Source: Hymenobacter sedentarius
GTDB lineage: Bacteria > Bacteroidota > Bacteroidia > Cytophagales > Hymenobacteraceae
Length of the DNA: 64,000 bases
Assembly (NCBI RefSeq): GCF_001507645.1
Contig: NZ_CP013909.1
Span: forward strand, 1,922,001-1,986,000
Direction of reading: 5' to 3'
Shown here piece by piece: positions 54,745 through 63,521 of this stretch (within the stretch, counting starts at the first letter, position 1; each line of letters begins with the position of its first letter). The notes below the pieces were generated by a model that was not told the origin of the DNA, made no database searches, and worked only from the letters and a program-made list of their open reading frames with translations. Position numbers and translations under genes: made by a program.

Positions 54745-57700
54745 ATGTTTGAATTCCTAGGCAAGACCGTCGCCAAAATATTTGGCTCCAAGTCGGAGCG
54801 CGATTTAAAGGAAATCGTGCCCTACGTGGCGCTGATTAATGCCGAATATGCCAAACTGGCCGGCTTGACCGATGACCAGCTGCGCGAGCAGACCCATAGT
54901 GTCCGGGCCCGCATCGACAAGCGCCTCGCCGGCCTCGACGGGCAGATTGCCGGCTTGCACCAGCAAATCGACAGCCAGCCCCAGCTCGATGTGGCGCAGA
55001 AAGAGGTACTGTTCGAGCAAATTGACGTGCTGGAAAAGCAGCGCAACAAGGACCTCGAAGCCGTGCTGCTGGAAGTGTTGCCGCAGGCCTTCGCCATTGT
55101 GAAGGAAACGGCTCGCCGCTACAAGGAAAACGGCCAGCTGGTGGTTACGGCCAACGAACACGACCGCGAATACGCCGCCACTCACCCCAACTGCACCATT
55201 CAGGGCGACCAGGCCATCTGGAGCAATAAGTGGCTGGCCGGCGGTGCCGAAATCACCTGGGACATGGTGCACTACGACGTGCAGCTGATTGGCGGCGTGG
55301 TGTTGCACCAGGGCAAAATTGCCGAAATGGCCACGGGCGAAGGCAAAACGCTGGTTTCGACCTTGCCGTCGTTCCTCAACGCGCTGTCGAAGCGCGGCGT
55401 GCACCTCGTAACCGTCAACGACTACCTGGCCAAGCGCGACTCCGAATGGAACGCGCCGCTGTTCGAGTTCCACGGCATCACCGTGGACTGCATCGACAAG
55501 CACCAGCCCAACACGCCGGAGCGCCGCGCCGCTTACCAGGCCGACATCACCTACGGCACCAACAACGAATTCGGCTTCGACTACCTGCGCGACAACATGG
55601 CGCGCGACCCCGAGGAGCTCGTGCAGCGCAAGCATCACTTCGCCATGGTCGACGAAGTAGACTCCGTGCTGATTGACGATGCGCGGACGCCGCTCATCAT
55701 TTCCGGCCCGGTGCCCCGCGGCGACGTGCACGAGTTCTACCAGCTCAAGCCGCGCATTCAGCGCCTGGTCGACGAGCAGAAGAAAGTGGTGCAAAACTAC
55801 CTCGTGCAGGCCCGCAAGCTCATCGCCGAAGGCAAAACCGGCGCGGAGGAAGGCGACAAAAACGGCGAGGGCGGCCTCATGCTGTTCCGCGCCCACCGCG
55901 GTCTGCCCAAGAGCAAGCCCCTCATCAAGTTTCTCTCGGAAAGCGGCATTCGGGCCGTGCTCCAGGCCACCGAGAACCACTACCTGCAGGACAACTCCCG
56001 GCAGATGCCCAAGGCCGACGAGCCGCTGTACTTCACCATCGACGAGAAGAACAACCAAATTGAGCTGACCGAGAAAGGCATCGACTTGATTACGGCCCAG
56101 GGCGAAGACCCCAAGCTGTTCATCATGCCCGACATCGGTGCCGCCATTGCCGACATCGAGAAAAACGCCACGCTTACGGCCGAAGAGAAGCTGCATCAGA
56201 AAGAAAAGCTGATGAGCGACTACCAGGAAAAAAGCGAGCGGGTGCACACCGTAAACCAACTCCTGAAGGCCTACACGCTGTTTGAGAAGGACGACCAGTA
56301 CATCCTGACCGAAGACGGCAAGGTGAAAATCGTGGACGAGCAAACCGGCCGTGTGATGGAAGGCCGTCGCTACTCCGACGGCCTGCACCAGGCCATCGAG
56401 GCCAAGGAAAACGTGCGCGTGGAAGACGCCACCCAGACCTACGCCACGGTGACGCTGCAGAACTACTTCCGCATGTACCACAAGCTGTGCGGCATGACCG
56501 GCACGGCCGAAACCGAAGCGGGCGAGTTCTGGGAAATCTACAAGCTCGACGTGGTGGTGATTCCTACCAACCGCGCCATCAGCCGCAAAGACTCCGACGA
56601 CCAGGTGTACAAGACGGTGCGTGAGAAATACAACGCCGTGGCCCTGGAAATCCAGAAGCTGGTCGAAGCCGGCCGCCCGGTGCTAGTGGGTACCACCTCG
56701 GTAGAAATTTCTGAGCTGGTATCGCGCATGCTGAAGCTGCGCGGCATCCAGCACCAGGTTTTGAACGCCAAGCAGAACCAGCGCGAGGCCGAAATTGTGG
56801 CCGCTGCTGGTTTCCCCGGCACCGTGACCATTGCCACCAACATGGCCGGCCGTGGTACCGACATCAAGCTGCGCGAGACCTCGCGCGAGTCGGGTGGCCT
56901 GGCCATCATCGGCACGGAGCGCCACGAAAGCCGCCGCGTTGACCGCCAGCTGCGGGGCCGTGCCGGCCGCCAGGGCGACCCGGGCACTTCGCAGTTCTTC
57001 GTGTCTTTGGAAGACAACCTGATGCGCCTGTTCGGCTCCGACCGGATTGCGAAACTGATGGACCGCATGGGCATGGAAGAGGGTGAGGTGATTCAGCACT
57101 CGATGATTACCAACTCCATCGAGCGGGCGCAGAAGAAAGTGGAAGAAAACAACTTTGGCACGCGCAAGCGCCTGCTGGAGTACGACGACGTGATGAACGC
57201 CCAGCGCGAAGTGGTGTACAAGCGCCGCCGCAACGCCCTGCACGGCGACCGCATGGAGGTGGATATCCTCAACATGATTTATGACGTGAGCGAAGACATC
57301 GCCGCCGGTCACAAAATCACGGGAGACTTCGAAGACTTCAAGCTGGCCATCATCCGGGTGTTTGGCTACGATACCTACCTCACCCAGCAGGACCTTACCG
57401 GCCTGCAGCTGCCGCAGCTCACCCAAAAGCTCTACGAAGAAGCCCTGGGCTACTTCCAGAGCAAGAACGAGCACATTGCCTCCAATGCCCTGCCGCTGGT
57501 AAACGACCTGCTGAGCAACGGCGCGCCCTACGAGAACATCGCGGTGCCCTTCACCGACGGCAAGAAGCAGGTACAGGCCATTGCTAACCTGCGCAAAGCC
57601 CAAGCCACCGGCGGCCACGACATTCTGCGCCAGATGGAGAAAGTAGTGGTGCTGTCCGTGATTGACACGGCTTGGACCCAGCACCTGCGCCAGATGGACG

Positions 57701-58146
57701 ACCTGAAGCAAGTGGTGCAAAACGCGGTGTACGAGCAGAAAGACCCGCTGTTGGTGTATAAGTTTGAGTCGTTTGAGCTGTTTAAGCGCATGATTGGCAA
57801 GGTAAACGAGGAGACGACTTCGTTCCTGTTCCACGCCGATGTGCCGGTGCAGCAAGGCATGGTGGGCACCAACGCCGAGCCCGAGTACTACCTCGAAGAC
57901 GAAGAGCCCCAGCCCCAGCTCACCGTGGAGCACGAATCGATGCTCGACACCCTGGGTGCCGGCCCCGAAGACATGGGCCCCAACGACCAGCCCGCCGTGA
58001 AGCAGACGCCCGTGCGCAGCCAGAAAGTGGCCAACCGCAACGACAAAGTGAGCGTGCAGTACATGGACGGCCGCGTGGTGCGCGACGTGAAGTACAAGAC
58101 CGTGGAGCAGGACGTGCTGGAAAACCGCTGCGTGTTGGTCGACTAG
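54745..58146 (+). CDS. secA: Protein translocase ATPase SecA
   Basis: SecA pushes preproteins through SecYEG with ATP. The 1133 residues, in the usual long Bacteroidota range, have Walker A as MATGEGKTLVSTLP, Walker B as MVDEVDSVLIDDARTPLIIS, and the second helicase half (TNMAGRGTDIKL, GTERHESRRVDRQLRGRAGR, QGDPGTSQFFVSLEDNLMRL). About 90 residues inserted in the first half (KTGAEEGDKNGEGGLMLF region) fit the long type. The C-terminus ends ENRCVLVD with no CxCxSGxxxKxCH zinc motif, which many SecA proteins use for SecB and lipid contact. It has its own terminator. Confidence 0.97.
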   Translation: MFEFLGKTVAKIFGSKSERDLKEIVPYVALINAEYAKLAGLTDDQLREQTHSVRARIDKRLAGLDGQIAGLHQQIDSQPQLDVAQKEVLFEQIDVLEKQRNKDLEAVLLEVLPQAFAIVKETARRYKENGQLVVTANEHDREYAATHPNCTIQGDQAIWSNKWLAGGAEITWDMVHYDVQLIGGVVLHQGKIAEMATGEGKTLVSTLPSFLNALSKRGVHLVTVNDYLAKRDSEWNAPLFEFHGITVDCIDKHQPNTPERRAAYQADITYGTNNEFGFDYLRDNMARDPEELVQRKHHFAMVDEVDSVLIDDARTPLIISGPVPRGDVHEFYQLKPRIQRLVDEQKKVVQNYLVQARKLIAEGKTGAEEGDKNGEGGLMLFRAHRGLPKSKPLIKFLSESGIRAVLQATENHYLQDNSRQMPKADEPLYFTIDEKNNQIELTEKGIDLITAQGEDPKLFIMPDIGAAIADIEKNATLTAEEKLHQKEKLMSDYQEKSERVHTVNQLLKAYTLFEKDDQYILTEDGKVKIVDEQTGRVMEGRRYSDGLHQAIEAKENVRVEDATQTYATVTLQNYFRMYHKLCGMTGTAETEAGEFWEIYKLDVVVIPTNRAISRKDSDDQVYKTVREKYNAVALEIQKLVEAGRPVLVGTTSVEISELVSRMLKLRGIQHQVLNAKQNQREAEIVAAAGFPGTVTIATNMAGRGTDIKLRETSRESGGLAIIGTERHESRRVDRQLRGRAGRQGDPGTSQFFVSLEDNLMRLFGSDRIAKLMDRMGMEEGEVIQHSMITNSIERAQKKVEENNFGTRKRLLEYDDVMNAQREVVYKRRRNALHGDRMEVDILNMIYDVSEDIAAGHKITGDFEDFKLAIIRVFGYDTYLTQQDLTGLQLPQLTQKLYEEALGYFQSKNEHIASNALPLVNDLLSNGAPYENIAVPFTDGKKQVQAIANLRKAQATGGHDILRQMEKVVVLSVIDTAWTQHLRQMDDLKQVVQNAVYEQKDPLLVYKFESFELFKRMIGKVNEETTSFLFHADVPVQQGMVGTNAEPEYYLEDEEPQPQLTVEHESMLDTLGAGPEDMGPNDQPAVKQTPVRSQKVANRNDKVSVQYMDGRVVRDVKYKTVEQDVLENRCVLVD

Positions 58147-58164
58147 AGGCCGATTTTTAGCTCA

Positions 58165-58210
58165 ATAAAAAGAAACGCCCCGGCCAGTTGGTCGGGGCGT
58201 TTCTTTTTAT
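58165..58210. terminator. Rho-independent terminator after secA
   Basis: An 18-base arm (58165-58182, ATAAAAAGAAACGCCCCG) pairs perfectly with 58193-58210. Both arms have A/T runs, so it can act for secA and, in reverse, for the convergent - strand gene at 58374-58814. Confidence 0.93.
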
Positions 58211-58373
58211 AGGAATAATTCTTGCCCAACGGAAGGCCTTGGCTGTTTTTGCGCTACCATACCGCCTACTCGGGTCGCTGCTGTTGCTACTTGTACCGTA
58301 CCAGCGACCTACGCGTAGGCCTCAAAATGGCAATCGGGCGTGGCAACTAGGCTTCTGGAGAGTAAGACGGAAG

Positions 58374-58814
58374 TTAGCGCTGGGGCTGGCGGTGGCTATA
58401 CACTTGGCTATCGGCCAGCCACTCGCGGGCCGCGGCTTCGTCGTTGAAGAAGTAGGGGTAGAACTCGTGCTGGGCCTGTTGGCGCAGCAGCGTTTCGGTG
58501 GCGATGCTCCCAATTTCCTCGCGGTGGCTTTCGCTGGCCACGCAGGCCAGAAACACCGGCGAGCCCAGCACCATTACCACCTGTTCGGCCAGCAGTTCTT
58601 TGAGCCAGTCCAGTAGGGCAGGAGAGTACTGGTCCTGGCTGCGCATATCGAGCAGCCAGAAGCGGCAGCGATTGTGTTTAATTGCTGCACTCAGCAGCTC
58701 TTGCTGAGGCGGATGCAGGGTGTGGTCGGGCACGTTGCTCAGCCAGCGGCCCACCAGCAAGTTGGGCTGAGACTCGTAGTTCAGCGCAAAGACATCGGAA
58801 AATGACGTGGGCAT
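58374..58814 (-). CDS. Protein of unknown function, STAS/SpoIIAA-like
   Basis: The 146 residues (MPTSFSDVFALNYESQPNLL) show alternating strands and helices, with CRFWLLDMRSQDQYSPALLD followed by LLAEQVVMVLGSPVFLACVA, which looks like a STAS/SpoIIAA-type fold. No catalytic motif is seen. I assign the start at 58814; a longer frame from 58883 would add 23 residues without support. A TAAATGTA word downstream on the + strand (58835-58842; TACATTTA on the - strand) is one base off a -7 box. It is convergent with secA. Confidence 0.5.
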   Translation of the reverse strand: MPTSFSDVFALNYESQPNLLVGRWLSNVPDHTLHPPQQELLSAAIKHNRCRFWLLDMRSQDQYSPALLDWLKELLAEQVVMVLGSPVFLACVASESHREEIGSIATETLLRQQAQHEFYPYFFNDEAAAREWLADSQVYSHRQPQR

Positions 58815-59023
58815 GGGTTTGATAATAAAGAGAGTAAATGTAGCGCTAGTATGCTGCCTATTCGAAAAGCGGCCTGCCACCATTCAAAAGGAGCAGCGCA
58901 TGCTTAGCTTAACCGTAAGGGCAAGCGCTACTGCGCGTGCCGCGTGCCGTAAGTATCGGTTTCAGCAATAGGAGGCGAGCCGTCCGTACTGTAAACCGCG
59001 CCGTATGCACAGTCCCTTCCCCC

Positions 59024-59031
59024 TACCTTTG
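59024..59031 (+). promoter_or_regulatory. -7 box just before deoC
   Basis: TACCTTTG matches TAnnTTTG exactly and ends four bases before the deoC ATG, so the mRNA would start at or beside the start codon. Confidence 0.55.
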
Positions 59032-59035
59032 CCTC

Positions 59036-59704
59036 ATGACGCTCGCTGCCCGAATTGACCACACCCTGCTACGCCCCGATGCTACCGAGGCGCAGATATT
59101 ACAGCTATGCGAAGAGGCCGTTGCGCATGGCTTCGCCAGTGTGTGCGTGCCGCCGTGCTACGTAGCCCTGGCCACCGAAAAGCTGGCCGGCACGGCAGTG
59201 GCAGTTTGCACGGTGATTGGCTTCCCATTGGGCTATTCCACTTCCAGTGTGAAGTTCAAGGAAGCCGAAGTGGCCCTGTACGACGGGGCCACTGAACTGG
59301 ACATGGTCATTAACATCGGGGCGCTGAAATCGGGCAAAGTGGACATGGTGCAGGCCGAAATCCTGGACCTGGCCGATTTGTGCCACGTGCACCAGGCCTT
59401 GCTCAAGGTCATCATCGAAACCGCTTTGCTTTCGGAAGCCGAAATTGAGCTGGCCTGCCAGCTGTGTGTGGGTGGCGAAGCCGATTTTGTGAAAACCTCC
59501 ACCGGCTTCGCCAGCCGCGGTGCTTCGGTAGAAGACGTGACGCTAATGCGCCGCGTATTGCCCGAAAACGTACGCATAAAAGCCGCTGGAGGCATTCGCA
59601 CCCGTGCCGCGGCACAGGCAATGATTGCGGCTGGCGCCGACCGCATCGGCTCGTCCAATAGTGTGGCCCTGATTGCTGAAAACAATGAAACAACTGCTGC
59701 CTAA
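59036..59704 (+). CDS. deoC: Deoxyribose-phosphate aldolase
   Basis: DeoC cleaves 2-deoxyribose 5-phosphate to glyceraldehyde 3-phosphate and acetaldehyde in nucleoside catabolism. The 222 residues include IDHTLLRPDATEAQILQLCE, the metal-free class I aldolase lysine in FVKTSTGFASRGASVEDV, MVINIGALKSG and GGIRTRAAAQAMIAAGADRI. The ATG at 59036 gives the usual N-terminus; an in-frame frame from 58937 is upstream of the promoter. It overlaps the next gene by 20 bases. Confidence 0.96.
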   Translation: MTLAARIDHTLLRPDATEAQILQLCEEAVAHGFASVCVPPCYVALATEKLAGTAVAVCTVIGFPLGYSTSSVKFKEAEVALYDGATELDMVINIGALKSGKVDMVQAEILDLADLCHVHQALLKVIIETALLSEAEIELACQLCVGGEADFVKTSTGFASRGASVEDVTLMRRVLPENVRIKAAGGIRTRAAAQAMIAAGADRIGSSNSVALIAENNETTAA

Positions 59705-60248
59705 GATGCTATTGGCCTCCCTGCTGCTGACCTTGGCAGCTTGCGGTAGCACCGCCCCGAAATCCCCGCGTGCCAGCTCCCCGGCCGATACCACGCTGAA
59801 GAGGTCGGCCGGCACTACCGCTACCCCGGCTACGATGCCAGCGGAGGACGTGACAAAGTACCGGCCCGTGTTCAGCATGCCCAAAGCCGGACCGGCTACG
59901 GCTCCCGTCAAAACCACAGTAGCGCCCACCAACCACGTGAATGCGCAGATTGAGCAGCGGCTGCGCGACCAGGCCTACACCAACCAGAACGTGAAGTATG
60001 CCCAGGGCTACCGCATTCTGGTGTACCTGGGCCTGGAGCGGGATAAAGTCATGGCCATTCGCCGCAACATCATCGGCCGCTACCCCGATGAAACCGACTA
60101 CATCACGTTCAAGTCGCCGGTTTACCGCCTGTATATCGGTGACTACCTCACCAAACTCGAGGCCGCCCGCGGCCTTGCTAAGCTGCGCGGCCTGGCCCCG
60201 AAGCTGGAGCTGGAATCCACGCAGGTGCTGCTGAATAAGAATCCCTAG
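59685..60248 (+). CDS. SPOR-like domain lipoprotein
   Basis: The 187-residue product starts with a lipoprotein signal (LLASLLLTLAACGS, lipobox Leu-Ala-Ala-Cys). A proline/threonine-rich linker follows, and the C-terminal 75 residues (GYRILVYLGLERDKVMAIRR, DETDYITFKSPVYRLYIGDY) resemble a SPOR peptidoglycan-binding domain with its final EAARGLAKLR and strand. Such proteins bind denuded glycan strands at division sites. It is translationally coupled to deoC, overlapping it by 20 bases. Confidence 0.75.
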   Translation: MKQLLPKMLLASLLLTLAACGSTAPKSPRASSPADTTLKRSAGTTATPATMPAEDVTKYRPVFSMPKAGPATAPVKTTVAPTNHVNAQIEQRLRDQAYTNQNVKYAQGYRILVYLGLERDKVMAIRRNIIGRYPDETDYITFKSPVYRLYIGDYLTKLEAARGLAKLRGLAPKLELESTQVLLNKNP

Positions 60249-60263
60249 CCTTAGCAGAACAAA

Positions 60264-60426
60264 ACTCCCCTCCTTGCCAAGGAGGGGACGCTGGCGCGAC
60301 GCGTCAGCTGGGGTGGTTGAATCGTTGAACGACTCGCGTTAGAATCGTTCGGGTGTCGTGCAACGGCTCAACCACCCCCTTCCGAGCCGTTGGCTCGAAC
60401 ATCCCCTCCTTGCTAAGGAGGGGAGT
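60264..60426. repeat. Composite inverted repeat (163 bases)
   Basis: The outer units ACTCCCCTCCTTGCCAAGG... (60264-60288) and ...AAGGAGGGGAGT (60402-60426) are near reverse complements with two mismatches, and each is itself a hairpin (CCCCTCCTT/AAGGAGGGG). Inner arms GGGGTGGTTGA (60310-60320) and TCAACCACCCC (60368-60378) pair perfectly. It occupies almost the whole gap before the M20 gene. It resembles a dispersed MITE-like or REP-like element; no transposase is present. Confidence 0.82.
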
Positions 60427-60446
60427 AGCCGTTTAATTCCCTAGCC

Positions 60447-61637
60447 ATGACCGAGCTTCTTCCCCGAATCCAGCGCCTCGCCGCTCAGTACGCAGCCGAT
60501 ACCGTAGCCATTCGCCACCACCTGCATGCCCACCCCGAGCTGTCGTTTGAAGAAACCCAAACCGCCGCCTTCGTGACGCGGGAGCTGGAAAAAATGGGCC
60601 TCAGCCCCCGGCCCATTGCCAATACCGGCGTACTGGCTCTGATTGAAGGCCAGCCCGGCGGCCCCACCATTGCCCTGCGGGCCGATATGGATGCCTTGCC
60701 CATCCAGGAAACCAACGACGTGCCGTACAAGTCCACCAACCCCGGCGTGATGCACGCCTGCGGGCACGACGTGCACACGGCCTCGCTGCTGGGTGCGGCT
60801 CGCATTCTCAACGACCTGAAGGGCGAGTTTCGGGGCACCATCAAGCTGATGTTTCAGCCCGGGGAAGAGCGGCTGCCGGGCGGCGCCTCGCTGATGATAA
60901 AGGAGGGCGTGCTGGAAAACCCCAAGGTGACGAGTGTGCTCGGGCAGCACGTGTTTCCGCACCTGCCCGCCGGCAAAGTGGGCATCCGCTCGGGCCGCTA
61001 CATGGCCAGCACCGACGAGCTATATCTGACCGTGCGGGGCAAGGGCGGCCACGGCGCCATGCCCGAAATGAACCTCGACCCCGTGCTGGTAGCAGCCCAC
61101 ATTATTGTGGCCGCGCAGCAGATTGTGAGCCGCCGCGCCAGCCCCAAAATCCCGTCGGTGCTCAGCTTCGGCAAGATCATCGCCAACGGCGCCACCAACG
61201 TTATTCCCAACGAAGTGTACATCGAAGGCACGTTCCGCACCCTCAACGAGGAGTGGCGTGCCGAGGCTCACCAGCACTTGCGCCGCCTCTGTGAAGGCCT
61301 GGCCGAGAGCATGGGTGCCGTATGCGAGCTGGAAATCCGCCACGGCTACCCGTACCTCGAAAACGAGCCGGTGCTCACGGCCCGCGTAAAAGCAGCCGCC
61401 GAAGAATTCCTGGGCCCCGAAAACGTGGTGGAGCTGGACCAATGGATGGCCGCCGAAGACTTCGCCTACTTCTCCCAGGCGGCGCCGGCCTGCTTCTACC
61501 GCCTCGGCACCCGGCACGAAGACGGCCGCTTTGCTTCCTCCGTGCACACCCCTACCTTCGACATCGACGAAAAAGCCCTGGCTACCGGTCCGGGCCTGAT
61601 GGCGTGGCTGGCCATCAAAGAGTTGGCCACGAAATAG
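60447..61637 (+). CDS. M20 family metallo-amidohydrolase
   Basis: This 396-residue protein belongs to the M20 peptidase/N-acyl-amino-acid amidohydrolase group, which uses two zinc or similar ions to cleave acyl-amino acids or small peptides. The ligand motifs are HHLHAHPELSFEE, ADMDALPIQE, HACGHDVHTASLLGAARI and FQPGEE, followed by the lid domain and SVHTPTFDIDE near the C-terminus (catalytic Glu and ligand His region). A cytoplasmic hydrolase is likely, as no signal peptide is seen. The palindrome at 60264-60426 lies 20 bases upstream. Confidence 0.93.
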   Translation: MTELLPRIQRLAAQYAADTVAIRHHLHAHPELSFEETQTAAFVTRELEKMGLSPRPIANTGVLALIEGQPGGPTIALRADMDALPIQETNDVPYKSTNPGVMHACGHDVHTASLLGAARILNDLKGEFRGTIKLMFQPGEERLPGGASLMIKEGVLENPKVTSVLGQHVFPHLPAGKVGIRSGRYMASTDELYLTVRGKGGHGAMPEMNLDPVLVAAHIIVAAQQIVSRRASPKIPSVLSFGKIIANGATNVIPNEVYIEGTFRTLNEEWRAEAHQHLRRLCEGLAESMGAVCELEIRHGYPYLENEPVLTARVKAAAEEFLGPENVVELDQWMAAEDFAYFSQAAPACFYRLGTRHEDGRFASSVHTPTFDIDEKALATGPGLMAWLAIKELATK

Positions 61638-61667
61638 GCCATGCTGGCCGGGCGTTACCTTGCAATT

Positions 61668-62519
61668 ATGAACTACTGGTATTCTTTTGCCCGCTGGGGC
61701 GCGGCCGTGCTGGCCAGTGGCCTGCTCCTGGCCCAACCCGCCGCTGCTCAAACCCGCCGCGCTACCCTGGACCTGCAGCTCTGGCCCGAACTACAGGCCG
61801 AGCTGGCGCTAAAAAACGGCGATTACCTCTTCCTGGGTCTGCGCGGCCAGCGTGACGTGGAGTCGGCCAGCTACAACGGCGACGCCCGGCGGCTGGGCTT
61901 CGACGAGCGGCGCGTCACGCTGGGGTACGAGCATTTCTGGAGCGAGCATTGGAGCGGGGGCGGCACGCTGCGGCTCGAGGCCCTGGGCTACAAGCGGCTG
62001 GTGCTGGTGCCCGAAGCGCTGCTGCGGCACCGCAGCAGCCTGGCGGGCCTCACCTTTGGGCAGCGCCTGAGCCTGGAGCGCACTCTGCCCAACAACGCCG
62101 GCTACGTGGGCGGCCCCGGCCCCGATGGGCAAAACTGGGCCCGCCTGCGCGTCGACCTGGAGAAGCTGGTGCCCGTGGGCAGCGGCGGCTTTGCCCTGCG
62201 CCCCCGCCTGAGCTACGAAGCAGCTACCCGCATCCGCCTGCTCAAGTCCAACACCGATGCCAAGCAGCGGAGCATTGACTTCACCAGCGCCCGCGCCGAA
62301 TTGGGCTGCCGGGTCAGCGACCATTTCGACATTACGCCGTGGGTGGCGTCCCAAACGCGCTACAGCTTCACCCTCGCCCAAACGGATGTCAATGGCAACG
62401 TGACCATTCCCGCCGGCCGGCTCAATTTGGCGACGCCGGTCATTGGGATTGATGCCCGGTTCACGCTGTTCCAGGGCAAGACGGTGTTTGAAAGACAGCA
62501 GCTGCCCACCCAGCACTAG
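61668..62519 (+). CDS. DUF2490 family exported protein
   Basis: The 283 residues start with a signal peptide (WGAAVLASGLLLAQPAAAQ) and continue as alternating hydrophobic strands (LWPELQAELALKNGDYLFLG, YEHFWSEHWSGGGTLRLEAL) like a small outer-membrane beta-barrel. That fits DUF2490, which is of unknown function. The ATG at 61668 is chosen; TACCTTG (61656-61662), one T short of a -7 box, lies five bases upstream. It follows the M20 gene by 30 bases. Confidence 0.78.
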   Translation: MNYWYSFARWGAAVLASGLLLAQPAAAQTRRATLDLQLWPELQAELALKNGDYLFLGLRGQRDVESASYNGDARRLGFDERRVTLGYEHFWSEHWSGGGTLRLEALGYKRLVLVPEALLRHRSSLAGLTFGQRLSLERTLPNNAGYVGGPGPDGQNWARLRVDLEKLVPVGSGGFALRPRLSYEAATRIRLLKSNTDAKQRSIDFTSARAELGCRVSDHFDITPWVASQTRYSFTLAQTDVNGNVTIPAGRLNLATPVIGIDARFTLFQGKTVFERQQLPTQH

Positions 62520-62593
62520 CTTGCTTGTAGTCGAATTATGCCATAATGGCTGTGTAGGCGCTGTGCTTAAAAGCGGGTTGGTATACTTGGAAT

Positions 62594-62658
62594 GACATTT
62601 TTGATTATTGCCTGGTGTGAAATCGTCAGGATGATTTATTGAATAAGGACAAAATGTC
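62594..62658 (+). promoter_or_regulatory. Structured region upstream of the small heat-shock gene
   Basis: GACATTTT (62594-62601) pairs with AAAATGTC (62651-62658), and inside it CCTG (62611-62614) pairs with CAGG (62627-62630). A short GC hairpin GTGCCG/CGGCAC follows at 62709-62725. It could be a thermosensor or operator, but that is speculation. Confidence 0.3.
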
Positions 62659-62762
62659 TTCATTTCGTATGGTGGCTCAATTGGTATAGATTTTAAGGAA
62701 AGAGAGGTGTGCCGATGCACGGCACGTCTTTTCTGCAAACCTTAATTCTTCTTACCATTTAC

Positions 62763-63284
62763 ATGGCCACTTTGCTCTATAACCCCCGCCCTTCGTTGCG
62801 TCCCAGCCGTGCCTTGAGCGTCATGCTCGCCGACATGCTACGCGACCCGCAGACTACCACTGCGCAATCCACGCCCGCTTTTACCCCCGCCGCTGACATT
62901 CTGGAAACGGCCGAAGGCTTTGAGCTACAGTTGGCCCTGCCCGGCGTGAAGAAGGAAGCGGTAACGATTGAATTTCTCGCAGGCGAACTGGTGATATCCG
63001 GCGCCCGGCCTAACCCGGCTGCTGCTGCCAAGGAAGCGGCTGCTACCGCCACCGAAACCACTGCCGCTGACGAAACCAAACCAGCCGTGGTAACTCCGGA
63101 AGTCCCCGCCGCTCCCAAACTCCGCCGCGTGGAAACCCAGTATGGCGCGTTCTCCCGCCGCTTCCGCCTGCCCGAAACGGTAAACGTGAAAGGCATCGGC
63201 GCGGAGCTCACCGATGGCATCCTGCGCCTGACCCTGCCATTCGACACCGAGAAAGCAATAAAGCAGCACATCGAAATCCGCTGA
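62763..63284 (+). CDS. Small heat-shock protein (Hsp20) with inserted linker
   Basis: This 173-residue Hsp20 protein holds unfolded proteins in a refoldable state. The alpha-crystallin domain begins ADILETAEGFELQLALPGVK and ends ELTDGILRLTLPFDTEKAI, with the conserved GILRLTLP and a C-terminal IEI that resembles the IxI oligomerisation motif. Between residues 81 and 118 an Ala/Thr/Pro-rich stretch (AAAAKEAAATATETTAADE) replaces the usual short loop, making the domain unusually long. I use the ATG at 62763 rather than 62709. Confidence 0.87.
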   Translation: MATLLYNPRPSLRPSRALSVMLADMLRDPQTTTAQSTPAFTPAADILETAEGFELQLALPGVKKEAVTIEFLAGELVISGARPNPAAAAKEAAATATETTAADETKPAVVTPEVPAAPKLRRVETQYGAFSRRFRLPETVNVKGIGAELTDGILRLTLPFDTEKAIKQHIEIR

Positions 63285-63302
63285 TGCGACCGGTTTTGCA
63301 AG

Positions 63303-63326
63303 AAAGGCGCTCTGCGGGGTGCCTTT
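63303..63326 (+). terminator. Probable terminator after the small heat-shock gene
   Basis: AAAGGC (63303-63308) pairs with GCCTTT (63321-63326), extended by GC/GT pairing, and is followed by more Ts. Confidence 0.7.
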
Positions 63327-63521
63327 TTTGCTCCTGTCGGTGTTGTGGGCATAGTTGCTCCAATTGGCCCATTTTCTGCTAGAAAGCAACCCTGAGACAC
63401 GAAAGCGAATCCTTGAGACGTTACCGAAAAAGAATGCGTTTTGCTCATTCGGTTTTCATCCGTGGTTCCCTAAATTAGGTTCTTCATTACCCCAAATCAC
63501 CCTTTCATTTTTCCTTACCCA

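Noticed and set aside
62670-62700. GGTGGCTCAATTGGTATAG, resembling a tRNA acceptor and D-arm start
   Set aside because: No anticodon arm, T-arm GTTCRA or closing acceptor strand follows at the needed distances.
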